DNA of 51,764 nt from Lachnospiraceae bacterium (GTDB lineage: Bacteria > Bacillota > Clostridia > Lachnospirales > Lachnospiraceae): the NCBI GenBank assembly GCA_910574715.1, contig CAJTCH010000038.1, positions 1 to 51,764 on the forward strand. Reading direction: 5' to 3'. The notes under the pieces are model-generated. The model made no database searches and was not told where the DNA came from. It saw only the letters and a list, made by a program, of their open reading frames with translations. This document shows positions 36,514 through 44,591 of this stretch, in pieces (position 1 is the stretch's first letter; each line of letters opens with the position of its first letter). Both the position numbers and the translations under genes were made by a program.

Positions 36514-38019
36514 ATGCAGGGATTTACAGTAATTGATCTGGTTATTTTGGTAGTATATCTGGCGGCGGTATTGTTTGCCGGTCTGCATTTTGCGAAGAAA
36601 GAGATGAAGGGAAAAGAATATTTCAAAGGTGACGGAACCGTACCGTGGTGGGTAACCTCCGTATCCATATTTGCAACCTTGTTAAGCCCCATATCGTTCC
36701 TGTCTCTCGCAGGTAATTCCTATGCCGGAACCTGGATCATGTGGTTCGCCCAGCTTGGCATGCTGCTTGCGATCCCTCTGACGATCCGGTTCTTCCTTCC
36801 GATCTACAGCAGGCTGTGTATTGATACGGCATATCATTATCTGGAACTTCGATTCGGAAGCAAAGGGCTCCGTGTGCTGGGAGCGGTGATGTTCATCATT
36901 TACCAGGTAGGGCGTATGTCGATCATCATGTATCTTCCATGTATGGTGCTCGGAAGCCTTACCGGCATCAGCGTCAATCTGCTGATCATTATCATGGGTG
37001 TGATCGCAATCATCTACTCTTATACCGGCGGTCTGAAATCCGTACTCTGGACGGACTTCATCCAGGGATCGGTGCTGCTGATCGGAGTTACCTTCTCACT
37101 GGTGTACCTTCTGGCACATATCGACGGAGGGATCGGGACTATATTTAATGTACTGGGATCAGAGCACAAATTCCTTGCCGCGGACCAGCCTGTATTCAAC
37201 ATCAATATCTTGAAGGACAGTGTATTCATCATGATCGTGGGTGCAGGGTTCAATACGATGGGGTCTTATGTGTCAAGCCAGGATATCGTGCAGCGTTTTA
37301 CGACGACGACAGATACGAAGAGGCTGAATAAGATGATGCTTACGAACGGAGCGCTGTCTATCTTTATTGCAACCGTATTCTATCTGATCGGAACGGGCTT
37401 GTATGTATTCTATAAGCAGAATACACTTCCGCCGGCAGCGGCGCAGGATCAGATCTTCGCGTCTTATATCGCATTCGAGCTTCCGATCGGCGTCACGGGG
37501 CTGTTGCTTGCGGCGATCTACGCGGCGTCACAGTCTACCCTGTCAACCGGACTTAATTCTGTGGCGGCGAGCTGGACGCTCGATATCCAGGCCCGTCTCA
37601 CGAAGAAAGAGCTGAGTTTCGAGCTACAGACAAAGATCGGGCAGTATGTTTCCCTGATCGTCGGTATCTTCTCCATCGTCGTGTCTATGGTGCTGGCCAA
37701 CGGCGGAGTGAAGTCGGCATATGAATGGTTTAACGGATTCATGGGCCTGGTACTTGGGCTTCTGATCGGAACCTTCATTCTTGGAGCATTTACGAAATCG
37801 GCCAATACCTTTGGGGCGGCGCTGGCATTTATCGCGGCATCCATTGTCATGGTCACTATCAAATATTTTGTTCCTGCGGAGGCGGTGTCGATCTGGTCTT
37901 ACTCCCTGATATCTATTGCGGTATCTCTGGCTGTGGGGCTTCCGGCAAGCATGATCTACAGGAAAGTAAAGGGAGATACGTCCGTACCGGCTCCATATAC
38001 GACGATCTACAAGAATTGA
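36514..38019 (+). CDS. Sodium:solute symporter (SSS family), probable sialic acid transporter
   Basis: A 501-residue membrane protein with about 13 hydrophobic segments. SSS features include the N-terminal FKGDGTVPWWVTSVSIFATLLSPISFLSLAG, IIYSYTGGLKSVLWTDFIQ (SSS signature region), FNTMGSYVSSQDIVQRF and AAIYAASQSTLSTGLNSVAASWTLDI (Na+ site region). Located between nanA and yhcH with 11-13 bp gaps, it most likely imports Neu5Ac or a related sialic acid with sodium. Substrate is inferred from context. Confidence 0.9.
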   Translation: MQGFTVIDLVILVVYLAAVLFAGLHFAKKEMKGKEYFKGDGTVPWWVTSVSIFATLLSPISFLSLAGNSYAGTWIMWFAQLGMLLAIPLTIRFFLPIYSRLCIDTAYHYLELRFGSKGLRVLGAVMFIIYQVGRMSIIMYLPCMVLGSLTGISVNLLIIIMGVIAIIYSYTGGLKSVLWTDFIQGSVLLIGVTFSLVYLLAHIDGGIGTIFNVLGSEHKFLAADQPVFNINILKDSVFIMIVGAGFNTMGSYVSSQDIVQRFTTTTDTKRLNKMMLTNGALSIFIATVFYLIGTGLYVFYKQNTLPPAAAQDQIFASYIAFELPIGVTGLLLAAIYAASQSTLSTGLNSVAASWTLDIQARLTKKELSFELQTKIGQYVSLIVGIFSIVVSMVLANGGVKSAYEWFNGFMGLVLGLLIGTFILGAFTKSANTFGAALAFIAASIVMVTIKYFVPAEAVSIWSYSLISIAVSLAVGLPASMIYRKVKGDTSVPAPYTTIYKN

Positions 38020-38032
38020 GAAGGAGGAGAAG

Positions 38033-38482
38033 ATGATATTCGGAAATATTCAGAATCTGAGAGAATACTTATGTATGGAAGACGGAATATTCGAGTGCTT
38101 CAATTATGCGAAGGAGAATAATCTGTCCGCATATGACAGGGGCTGTCATGAGATCGATGCAAAAAGGATCTTCGTAAATATCGTGGAATATGAGACGGTC
38201 AAGCCGGAGGATCGTTTCTGGGAGGCGCACAGAGAATATCTGGACGTACATCTGATGCTTGAGGGGACAGAGCGGATCGATCTGAATTTCATCCAGAATA
38301 TGGATGTGAAGGAATATGCAGCGAAAGACGATTTCCTGTCGATGGACGGGGAAAAGAATGCTTCCGTGATCCTTAAGCCGGGGGATTTCCTGGTCTGCTA
38401 TCCAACCGACGCCCATAGGACGGCGGTTGCAGCGGATAAACAAGAGAATATCAAGAAAGCGATATTCAAAGTAAAGATATAG
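38033..38482 (+). CDS. YhcH/YjgK/YiaL family protein (sialic acid anomerase-like)
   Basis: A 149-residue cupin-like DUF386 protein. The core 'HREYLDVHLMLEGTERIDL' and 'GDFLVCYPTDAHRTAVA' contain conserved His and Asp/Glu residues of the family. Members in nan operons (YhcH/NanQ) speed anomer interconversion of sialic acid. It follows the transporter by 13 bp in an evident operon. Confidence 0.88.
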   Translation: MIFGNIQNLREYLCMEDGIFECFNYAKENNLSAYDRGCHEIDAKRIFVNIVEYETVKPEDRFWEAHREYLDVHLMLEGTERIDLNFIQNMDVKEYAAKDDFLSMDGEKNASVILKPGDFLVCYPTDAHRTAVAADKQENIKKAIFKVKI

Positions 38483-38532
38483 ACAGGTAGTGACTTTTTG
38501 TTGTTGGTATCATATAATAAAGGGGTACAGAT

Positions 38533-39426
38533 ATGGAAAGATATGTAGGTATAGATATAGGCGGGACAGCGATCAAGTACGGGATATTGAATGATGCCGG
38601 AGAGTTTATCTGCCGGAGCGAGATGCGGACCGAGGCGTACAAGGGAGGAACGTCTATCCTGTCCAAGGCAGTCGGCATTGTAGACCGTTATCGAGAGACA
38701 GCGAAGATCGACGGTATCTGCATCTCTACGGCGGGTATGGTAGATACCGGGAAGGGGGAGATCTTTCACGCGGCGTCGCTGATTCCGAATTATGCGGGAA
38801 CCTGTTTCAAAGAGGTGATGGAGAGCAGGTTTGAGATTCCCTGTGAGGTGGAGAATGACGTGAACTGTGCGGGGCTTGCGGAATCGGTGTCGGGAGCGTC
38901 AAAAGGGGCCGATCCGTCGCTCATGCTGACGGTCGGAACGGGTATTGGCGGCTGTATCATAGCGGATGGGAAGGTATTTCACGGTTTCAGCAATAGTGCC
39001 TGTGAGATCGGATATATGCATATAGCGGGAAGTGATTTCCAGACCTTGGGGGCGGCGAGCATTCTCTCGAGAAAGGTGGCGGAGTGGAAGAACGAGACGG
39101 CGGAGGTGTGGAACGGATATCATATATTTGAGGAGGCGAAGAAGGGGGACGAGCTCTGTATCAGGGCGATCGATGAGATGACAGATGTACTTGGACAGGG
39201 GATAGCCAATATCTGTTATGTGATCAATCCTGAGGTTGTCGTATTGGGAGGAGGTATCATGGCGCAGGAGGATTATCTTAAGGAGCGGATACAGAAGGCG
39301 GTGAAGAGGTATCTGATCCCAAGCGTAGCCTCCGTCACGAGAATCGCATTTGCAAAGCACAGGAATGATGCCGGGATGCTGGGTGCGTTTTATCATTTTA
39401 AGGCTGTTGGAAGACATAACAGGTGA
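38533..39426 (+). CDS. nanK: ROK-family kinase, probable N-acetylmannosamine kinase
   Basis: A 297-residue ROK protein with the phosphate motif GIDIGGTAIKYGIL near the N-terminus, LTVGTGIGGCIIADGK and VVLGGGIMAQEDYL. It presumably phosphorylates ManNAc for NanE. Oddly, the usual zinc-binding ROK motif (Cys-rich CxCGxxGC after GH) is missing: the corresponding stretch reads EIGYMHIAGSDFQTLGAAS. Such zinc-less ROK kinases are known, so activity is still expected. It precedes rpiR by 6 bp. Confidence 0.88.
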   Translation: MERYVGIDIGGTAIKYGILNDAGEFICRSEMRTEAYKGGTSILSKAVGIVDRYRETAKIDGICISTAGMVDTGKGEIFHAASLIPNYAGTCFKEVMESRFEIPCEVENDVNCAGLAESVSGASKGADPSLMLTVGTGIGGCIIADGKVFHGFSNSACEIGYMHIAGSDFQTLGAASILSRKVAEWKNETAEVWNGYHIFEEAKKGDELCIRAIDEMTDVLGQGIANICYVINPEVVVLGGGIMAQEDYLKERIQKAVKRYLIPSVASVTRIAFAKHRNDAGMLGAFYHFKAVGRHNR

Positions 39427-39432
39427 TCTAAG

Positions 39433-40308
39433 ATGGAATATTATGTAAAATCTGTAGTGCCGATGATAGAATCGAATTATGATAATCTTACGATGGTGGA
39501 GAAGACGATCGCCGAGTTCTTCATACGAAATCGAAAGAAAATGGATTTTTCCGCAAAATGTATCTCGGAGCTTCTGTATGTGTCGGAGGCGTCTCTGTCC
39601 CGGTTTGCCAAGAAATGCGGCTATCGGGGGTACAGGGAATTCGTATACCAATATGAGGAGACCTTTGTCGAGAAAAAGGAATCTATGACGGGTAATACGC
39701 GAATGGTTCTGAACGCATATCAGGAGCTTCTGAACAAGACCTACAATCTGGTGGATGAAGCGCAGGTTGCCAGGATTGGAAGATATCTGAACCAGTCTAA
39801 AAGAGTCTTCGTGTGCGGCAGGGGAAGTTCCGGACTTACGGCGGAGGAGATGGAATTCCGTTTTATGAGGATCGGCGTGGATATCGACTCGATCAAAGAC
39901 GCGGATCTGATGCGGATGCAGGCGGTGTTCCAGGATAAGGAGAGCCTGGTGTTCGGGATCAGTATCAGCGGAGAGAAGGAAGAGGTATTGTACCTGCTCA
40001 GGAAAGCTCACAGGAGAGGGGCGAAGACGGTGCTTCTGACAGCGAAGAACAAAGGGATCTTCGAAGAATTCTGCGACGAGATCGTGCTCCTTCCGTCGCT
40101 CCGTCATCTGAACCATGGGAATGTGATCTCCCCGCAGTTCCCGGTTCTGGTGATGATCGATATTATCTATTCCTACTTTGTGGAACAGGATAAGTTCGCC
40201 AGGGAGATCCTGCACGACAATACCTTGCGTGCACTTGAAGGAGGAGGAAGGCAAATGCGGAGCATTTCTGAAGAAGCCTTCCGACGAGATGCCGCCGAAC
40301 GAAGGTGA
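39433..40308 (+). CDS. RpiR-family transcriptional regulator
   Basis: A 291-residue regulator with an N-terminal HTH_6 domain (LTMVEKTIAEFFIRN ... LLYVSEASLSRFAKKCGYRGYREF) and a C-terminal SIS sugar-phosphate-binding domain (VFVCGRGSSGLTAEEM; FGISISGEKEEVLYLL). It is expected to control the nan/nag genes in response to an amino-sugar phosphate. The last ~18 residues (MRSISEEAFRRDAAERR) come from an inserted 70-bp palindromic repeat, so the native C-terminus has been replaced or extended. Confidence 0.9.
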   Translation: MEYYVKSVVPMIESNYDNLTMVEKTIAEFFIRNRKKMDFSAKCISELLYVSEASLSRFAKKCGYRGYREFVYQYEETFVEKKESMTGNTRMVLNAYQELLNKTYNLVDEAQVARIGRYLNQSKRVFVCGRGSSGLTAEEMEFRFMRIGVDIDSIKDADLMRMQAVFQDKESLVFGISISGEKEEVLYLLRKAHRRGAKTVLLTAKNKGIFEEFCDEIVLLPSLRHLNHGNVISPQFPVLVMIDIIYSYFVEQDKFAREILHDNTLRALEGGGRQMRSISEEAFRRDAAERR

Positions 40309-40310
40309 GG
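40241..40310 (+). repeat. 70-bp palindromic mini-ORF cassette, copy 1 (overlaps the end of rpiR)
   Basis: Identical to 40324-40393. It contains GAGGAGG, an ATG at 40255 and a TGA at 40306-40308, encoding MRSISEEAFRRDAAERR, in frame with the RpiR protein. GGAAGGC/GCCTTCC and AAATGC/GCATTT form a two-part hairpin inside it. Confidence 0.85.
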
Positions 40311-40323
40311 GGGCGGTACGAAA

Positions 40324-40393
40324 GAGGAGGAAGGCAAATGCGGAGCATTTCTGAAGAAGCCTTCCGACGAGATGCCGCCGAACGAAGGTGAGG
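40324..40393 (+). repeat. 70-bp palindromic mini-ORF cassette, copy 2
   Basis: Perfect direct repeat of 40241-40310 after a 13-bp spacer. It carries its own ribosome binding site (GAGGAGG), ATG at 40338 and TGA at 40389-40391 for the same 17-residue peptide. It ends 18 bp before the nagA start. Confidence 0.85.
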
Positions 40394-40411
40394 CGAAAAG
40401 GAGGATGAGAG

Positions 40412-41557
40412 ATGGTAATTAAGAATGTAAAGGTTTATACAGAGAACCAGGAATTTGTCAGCGGGGAGGTCGTCATCCGTGACGGGAGATTCGCGGAGGG
40501 CGAAGCGCCGGATGATCCGGAAGAAGTTCTTGACGGGGAAGGGTGCTATGCTATCCCGGGGCTGATCGATCTGCATTTTCATGGATGTAAGGGATATGAT
40601 TTCTGTGACGGTACCAGGGAATCCATCGCAGGGATTGCAGAGTATGAGGCGTCTGTCGGAGTGACGGCTATCGCGCCGGCAACCATGACGCTTCCGGTAA
40701 ATGAATTAGAGGAGATCCTGTCAGTTGCGGCAGATTATAAGAAAGAAGCTCAGAAAGCCGGAGCTTTGGGGGCGGATCTGATCGGTGTGAACATGGAGGG
40801 GCCGTTCATCAGCGAGGAGAAAAAGGGCGCGCAGGACGCACGGAACATCATTTCCTGCAATGAGGAGATCTGCAGGCGCTTCCTTAAGGCGTCCGATGGG
40901 CTGGTCCGATTCGTCGGCGTGGCGCCGGAGCGCAGTGAGGATGCGGAAGAATTCATCTGCAGGATGAAGGATCAGGTTCATATCTCTCTTGCCCATACCA
41001 ACGCAGATTATGATACGGCTATGAAGGCTTTCGCTGCGGGGGCGGACCATGCGGTGCATCTGTATAACGCTATGCCGGCATTCACCCACAGGAATCCAGG
41101 GGTGGTTGGCGCAGTGTCAGACAGCGCTCATGTGAACGCAGAGCTGATCTGTGACGGAGTGCATATTCACCCGTCTGTGGTGCGTGCGACCTTCAAGATG
41201 CTTGGTGCGGACCGGATTGTCCTGATCAGCGACAGCATGCGTGCTACCGGGATGCCGGATGGAAGGTATACCCTTGGCGGCCTGGATGTGGATGTCAGCG
41301 GCAACAGAGCGGTCCTTGCTTCCAATGGCGCTCTGGCAGGATCGGCGACGAACCTGATGGACTGTATGAAGACGGCAGTTCAGAAGATGGGGATTCCACT
41401 TGAGACGGCGGTTGCCTGCGCCACGATGAATCCGGCAAAGTGTCTTGGAGTATATGAGGAATATGGTTCTATTGCGCCGGGTAAGAAGGGGAATATCGTG
41501 CTGCTTGATGAGGAATTGAAGGTGAAGGCAGTGGTGAAGGATGGAGTCCGTCTCTAG
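40412..41557 (+). CDS. nagA: N-acetylglucosamine-6-phosphate deacetylase
   Basis: A 381-residue amidohydrolase producing GlcN-6-P and acetate from GlcNAc-6-P, the step after NanE. Motifs: metal HxH in GLIDLHFHGCKGYDF, NMEGPFIS, the His ligands in SLAHTNADYD and AVHLYNAM, LICDGVHIHP and the catalytic Asp in VLISDSM. The start follows AAGGAGGATGAGAG. The TAG stop lies inside the CTAGTAC repeat that begins at 41554. nagB is not in the window. Confidence 0.95.
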   Translation: MVIKNVKVYTENQEFVSGEVVIRDGRFAEGEAPDDPEEVLDGEGCYAIPGLIDLHFHGCKGYDFCDGTRESIAGIAEYEASVGVTAIAPATMTLPVNELEEILSVAADYKKEAQKAGALGADLIGVNMEGPFISEEKKGAQDARNIISCNEEICRRFLKASDGLVRFVGVAPERSEDAEEFICRMKDQVHISLAHTNADYDTAMKAFAAGADHAVHLYNAMPAFTHRNPGVVGAVSDSAHVNAELICDGVHIHPSVVRATFKMLGADRIVLISDSMRATGMPDGRYTLGGLDVDVSGNRAVLASNGALAGSATNLMDCMKTAVQKMGIPLETAVACATMNPAKCLGVYEEYGSIAPGKKGNIVLLDEELKVKAVVKDGVRL

Positions 41558-41622
41558 TACAGTATTGCATTAATTCTCTAGTATAACCCAATTTAATTAC
41601 CTTACTGTTTCGGTGTACTGGC
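41554..41622. repeat. Short CTAGTAC-type repeat at the end of nagA
   Basis: The left part (CTAGTACAGTATTGCATTAAT) resembles the inner arms of the 31924-32298 element, and the right part (TTTCGGTGTACTGGC) resembles its outer right arm. It seems a solo or internally deleted member of the same family. Its first bases provide the nagA stop codon. Confidence 0.55.
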
Positions 41623-41700
41623 CGCATGATGACAGGAAAAGATGTTGAAGTGAAGCGGCGGGGAACTCACAAGAAAATGATACCAGGAGGTTAGAAGATT

Positions 41701-42435
41701 ATGAGAAATGAGGGCGCATGCTTGGTGTGCGGCAAACCGATCGTATATTATGAGAAGGCTGAGAAGATGGAGTGCGTGATGTGCCATGGAGAGTTTGAGA
41801 GTCATGCAAGCTGTGAGGACGGCCATTATGTGTGCGACGACTGCCATGCGAAGCGGGGAATACAGGCGATCATGGAAGGATGCAGGACGAGCGGGGAGAA
41901 GAATCCGCTTGTCCTTATGCAGTTGTTGATGGAAGATCCCTACATATACATGCATGGACCGGAGCATCATGTAATGGTGGGCGCGGTACTGCTCACGGCG
42001 TATAAGAACTGCGGCGGGTTTGAGAACTGCAGCGGGCAGAGTACATTTGAAGAGGCGCTTGAAGAGATGAAGGCAAGAGGAAGCGAGTATCCGGGCGGCG
42101 CCTGCGGTCTGTGGGGATGCTGCGGGGCAGCAGTCAGCACAGGTATATTCATGAGTATTGTCACGAAGGCGACGCCGCTCACAGGGAATTCCTGGAAGCT
42201 CTCCAATCAGATGACGTCGCGGGCGCTGGGCGCGCTTGCAGAGCTTGGGGGGCCAAGATGCTGTAAGAGGGATTCATTTACGGCGGTAAAAGAGGCAGTG
42301 CATTTTGTGAAAGAGAAGCTGGGTGTGGAGATGGAGCTGCCGGAGAAGATCGCGTGTGATTTCTCCAATGAGAACAGGCAATGCCTGAAGAAGCATTGCC
42401 CGTATTATACGATTACTCAATCAGAAAATCAATGA
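41701..42435 (+). CDS. DUF5714 domain protein
   Basis: A 244-residue cysteine-rich cytoplasmic protein. The N-terminus has zinc-ribbon-like pairs (CLVCGKPI, CVMCHGEF, CEDGHYVCDDCH), followed by 'HHVMVGAVLLTAYKNCGG', 'GACGLWGCCGAAVSTGIFMSI' and 'CKRDSFTAVKEAV', typical of DUF5714 proteins, which often accompany methyltransferase domains or metal/arsenic-type functions in Clostridia. The molecular role is unknown. Its 3' end overlaps that of the convergent zinc-ribbon gene by 23 bp. Confidence 0.75.
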   Translation: MRNEGACLVCGKPIVYYEKAEKMECVMCHGEFESHASCEDGHYVCDDCHAKRGIQAIMEGCRTSGEKNPLVLMQLLMEDPYIYMHGPEHHVMVGAVLLTAYKNCGGFENCSGQSTFEEALEEMKARGSEYPGGACGLWGCCGAAVSTGIFMSIVTKATPLTGNSWKLSNQMTSRALGALAELGGPRCCKRDSFTAVKEAVHFVKEKLGVEMELPEKIACDFSNENRQCLKKHCPYYTITQSENQ

Positions 42436-42622
42436 TATCCCAGCCGTCGGAGTTCATACGCTTGTATAATTCCGTGTAACCGCAGCGCGTGCAGGTGACG
42501 GTGGCGAATTTCTTGTTCTGTATATCAAATACCTTGGCGAAATTCCCGCCGGTTGCCTGAAACTGATCGGTTTCGTAGTGCATATTGCCGCATTTGGGGC
42601 ATACATATTGTTGTTTTTCCAT
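42413..42622 (-). CDS. Small zinc-ribbon protein
   Basis: A 69-residue protein with two Cys pairs (YVCPKCGN and VTCTRCGYTELYK) forming a zinc ribbon of the nucleic-acid-binding type, length typical of the family. Start behind AAAAGGAGAA. It is downstream of yccF on the same strand (63-bp gap) and could share the Mn2+ riboswitch-controlled transcript. A small hairpin (AGTACAT/ATGTACT, 42663-42680) lies between them. Confidence 0.82.
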   Translation of the reverse strand: MEKQQYVCPKCGNMHYETDQFQATGGNFAKVFDIQNKKFATVTCTRCGYTELYKRMNSDGWDIIDFLIE

Positions 42623-42685
42623 AATTGTTCTCCTTTTCCTGTTATAGAGTGATGTGCGTAATAGTACATCGAAATGTACTAAGTA

Positions 42686-43048
42686 TCAGTAACGCACGGT
42701 TGTGCCAAAGGGCATCAGAGCCAGCTTGGCGAGTTTGAATTGCTGCAGACCGAAGGGAATACCGATAATTGTAATACACAGCAGAACTCCGATCAATGCC
42801 GATTCCACGGCGAGCCAGAACCCGGAGACGATCAGCCATATAATGTTCAGCAGTAAAGAACCGGCTCCGCCGCCGTAGACGACTTCTTTGCCAAAGGGAA
42901 AGAAGCTAAGCCCGGCCATCTTAAAGCACTGCATTCCTACAGGAATACCGATGACGGTAATGCACCAGAGACATCCGGCAAGCGTCCAGCTAAGTCCGCT
43001 TATGAAGCCTCCGAAGATAAACCAAAGTAAATTTCCCAGACAACCCAT
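42686..43048 (-). CDS. yccF: YccF-family inner membrane protein (DUF307)
   Basis: A roughly 120-residue membrane protein with two repeated YccF segments (CITVIGIPVGMQCFKMAGLSFFPFGKEV and CITIIGIPFGLQQFKLAKLALMPFGTTV) and about four hydrophobic helices. The start (MGCLGNLLW) follows AAGGAGG by 11 nt; the ORF is open 11 codons upstream. YccF function is not established. A yybP-ykoY Mn2+ riboswitch with terminator lies about 90 bp upstream on the same strand, suggesting a role in manganese or envelope homeostasis. Confidence 0.88.
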   Translation of the reverse strand: MGCLGNLLWFIFGGFISGLSWTLAGCLWCITVIGIPVGMQCFKMAGLSFFPFGKEVVYGGGAGSLLLNIIWLIVSGFWLAVESALIGVLLCITIIGIPFGLQQFKLAKLALMPFGTTVRY

Positions 43049-43138
43049 ATCTTTCATCCTCCTTCTTTTAGAATTTGCCAAATGGTCAATACATTAAACT
43101 TTCTCTGCCGGCAGATCAGCCAATGTATGTCTGAATAT

Positions 43139-43269
43139 AAAAAAGACCCTTACCATGACCTCCGCCACGATAAAAGTCTTGCACATCTCATTTGATACGG
43201 ATACCTCTCGGTATCGGGTGACGCTTTCAAATACACTGTTCATGTAGTGTTCGGCTACTCCCCTTTATC
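43139..43269 (-). promoter_or_regulatory. yybP-ykoY (manganese) riboswitch with intrinsic terminator
   Basis: Read on the minus strand, the aptamer (43269 down to 43169) begins GATAAAGGGGAGTAGC and closes with GCAAGACTTTTATC, the hallmark P1 strands of this class, with GTCACC and a GATACC/GGTATC stem between. The closing strand then pairs with GGTCATGGTAAGGGTCTT over about 17 pairs including G-U, followed by six T's (to about 43139), forming the terminator. Mn2+ binding should disrupt termination and raise downstream expression. Confidence 0.9.
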
Positions 43270-43280
43270 TGCTTGCAATA

Positions 43281-43309
43281 AATATACTACTATGAGAGGG
43301 GAATGTCAA
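43281..43309 (-). promoter_or_regulatory. Sigma-A promoter for the riboswitch transcript
   Basis: On the minus strand: TTGACA (43309-43304), 17-bp spacer, TATATT (43286-43281), immediately upstream of the aptamer. Confidence 0.8.
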
Positions 43310-43527
43310 GAGAGAATTCAATTCAATCCAGATTTCTGACCGGGAGAACATAAATCAGAAGTACAAAAATCCCATTGCGAAGCGATTTTAAATGGATTTT
43401 AGCATATAAAAGGGCAGATTATCTGAATTGTTACAAATTCCACCCAAATTCTCCTTAGAGGGGATAGAAGTTTGCCGAAAGACGGTATACGATAAGGGCG
43501 TGCTACAAAACAAAAGGAGGATTTTAA

Positions 43528-44001
43528 ATGGATCAAATTATGATGGGAACTTTTTTAGCAAAGAAACGTAAGGAAAAGAATATGACACAGGCGGCGCTCG
43601 CAGAGCGTCTGGGTGTTACAAACAAGACGATCTCAAAATGGGAGACGGGGAAATGCATGCCGGATTACAGTGTGATTGAACTGCTTTGCAAAGAGTTGGA
43701 GATAACGGTGGCTGAATTGCTTGACGGAGAAGAAAAAACAGATAAGAGCGTCCGTGTTTATGACGATACCCAGATTCTTGAACTGCTTAAAAGAACCCAG
43801 AATCTTGAAAATCAAAGAACATCTTTGTACGGTATGATTCTGATCATTATCGGGCTGGCATTTCTGGCTATTCATTTTAATATCGGCGGGAGCAATATCA
43901 GAGACTTTGTATCAGGAGTCCTGTTAGGTCTGTCGATCTTCGAAATGCTGGTAGGGCTGTACATTCTCTCCAGAGGTTTAGGCCGGCAGAAGAAATACTA
44001 A
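43528..44001 (+). CDS. XRE-family regulator with C-terminal membrane helices
   Basis: A 157-residue protein. Residues ~8-64 form an HTH_3 domain (LAKKRKEKNMTQAALAERLGVTNKTISKWETGKCMPD). After a linker, two hydrophobic helices (LYGMILIIIGLAFLAIHF; FVSGVLLGLSIFEMLVGLYIL) suggest a membrane-linked regulator, a common Firmicute type. Start follows AAAGGAGG. Its target is unknown; it is divergent from the riboswitch-controlled yccF, with a 430-bp gap between. Confidence 0.87.
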   Translation: MDQIMMGTFLAKKRKEKNMTQAALAERLGVTNKTISKWETGKCMPDYSVIELLCKELEITVAELLDGEEKTDKSVRVYDDTQILELLKRTQNLENQRTSLYGMILIIIGLAFLAIHFNIGGSNIRDFVSGVLLGLSIFEMLVGLYILSRGLGRQKKY

Positions 44002-44053
44002 TAATTACATACCGCATTTCATTACAATAAAACAGCAATTCAATACAAAGTTA

Positions 44054-44081
44054 TTGAAATCCCTCAAAGGCAAGTTATAAT
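44054..44081 (+). promoter_or_regulatory. Candidate promoter of the FlxA-like gene
   Basis: TTGAAA (44054-44059), 16-bp spacer, TATAAT (44076-44081), 32 bp before the start at 44114. Confidence 0.65.
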
Positions 44082-44113
44082 GATATCAAATTAAGAATCA
44101 GGAGGGATGGTTT

Positions 44114-44416
44114 ATGTCAGTTTCAGGGATTGGTTTTGCAGATCACGTTCAAATAAATGATTCTAATACGAACGTGCAGTCTATAGATCAAAAAATCCAG
44201 GATTTGAAAAAGCAGATCAAAAAAATTAAAGATAATGATAAGATACCACCGGAAGAAAAGGAGAAAAGAATTAAGAAGCTGGAAGAGCAGATCAAGAAGC
44301 TGGAAGAGCAGAAACGTAAGATGAAGAAGAAAGAGTCCGAAGATCCGGCAAAAGAGAATGAAGCAGATAAGGACATGGATCCGGAAAAGGGTAATAATAT
44401 CAATATACGGGTATAG
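44114..44416 (+). CDS. FlxA-like coiled-coil protein
   Basis: A 100-residue, highly charged protein. Residues ~25-78 form a Lys/Glu coiled coil (SIDQKIQDLKKQIKKI ... KRIKKLEEQIKKLEEQKRKM), matching the FlxA-like family. No signal peptide or membrane helix. Function unknown. It stands alone with its own promoter and terminator, behind AGGAGGG. Confidence 0.7.
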   Translation: MSVSGIGFADHVQINDSNTNVQSIDQKIQDLKKQIKKIKDNDKIPPEEKEKRIKKLEEQIKKLEEQKRKMKKKESEDPAKENEADKDMDPEKGNNINIRV

Positions 44417-44422
44417 TACAGG

Positions 44423-44466
44423 AAAAGCGCCTTGGAAAGAATAAAAACTTTCCAGGGTGTTTTTTG
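44423..44466 (+). terminator. Rho-independent terminator after the FlxA-like gene
   Basis: GCGCCTTGGAAAG pairs with CTTTCCAGGGTGT (with G-U pairs) around an 8-nt A-rich loop, followed by TTTTTT. Confidence 0.9.
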
Positions 44467-44526
44467 CTTATTAGGGTATTATTAGTTTATACAGAGTGTA
44501 ACAATTATATAGGACTGGTATAACCT

Positions 44527-44556
44527 CTGGCATATTTATTGCTCTTACTATATAAT
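44527..44556 (+). promoter_or_regulatory. Candidate promoter of the ClC gene
   Basis: CTGGCA (44527-44532) with 18-bp spacing to a perfect TATAAT (44551-44556), about 35 bp before the start. Confidence 0.45.
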
Positions 44557-44591
44557 GGAAATGAGAGAATATGATATGGGGAGGGAGAATG

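Noticed and set aside
38899..40254. 451-codon ORF on the minus strand across nanK and rpiR
   Set aside because: It is antisense to two well-supported genes, has His/Arg/Leu-rich composition typical of a reverse shadow, and no ribosome binding site or family match.
40241..40393. Possible CRISPR array
   Set aside because: Only two copies, 70-bp units with a 13-bp spacer, and an ORF inside; no cas genes. No other array-like repeats were seen in the window.
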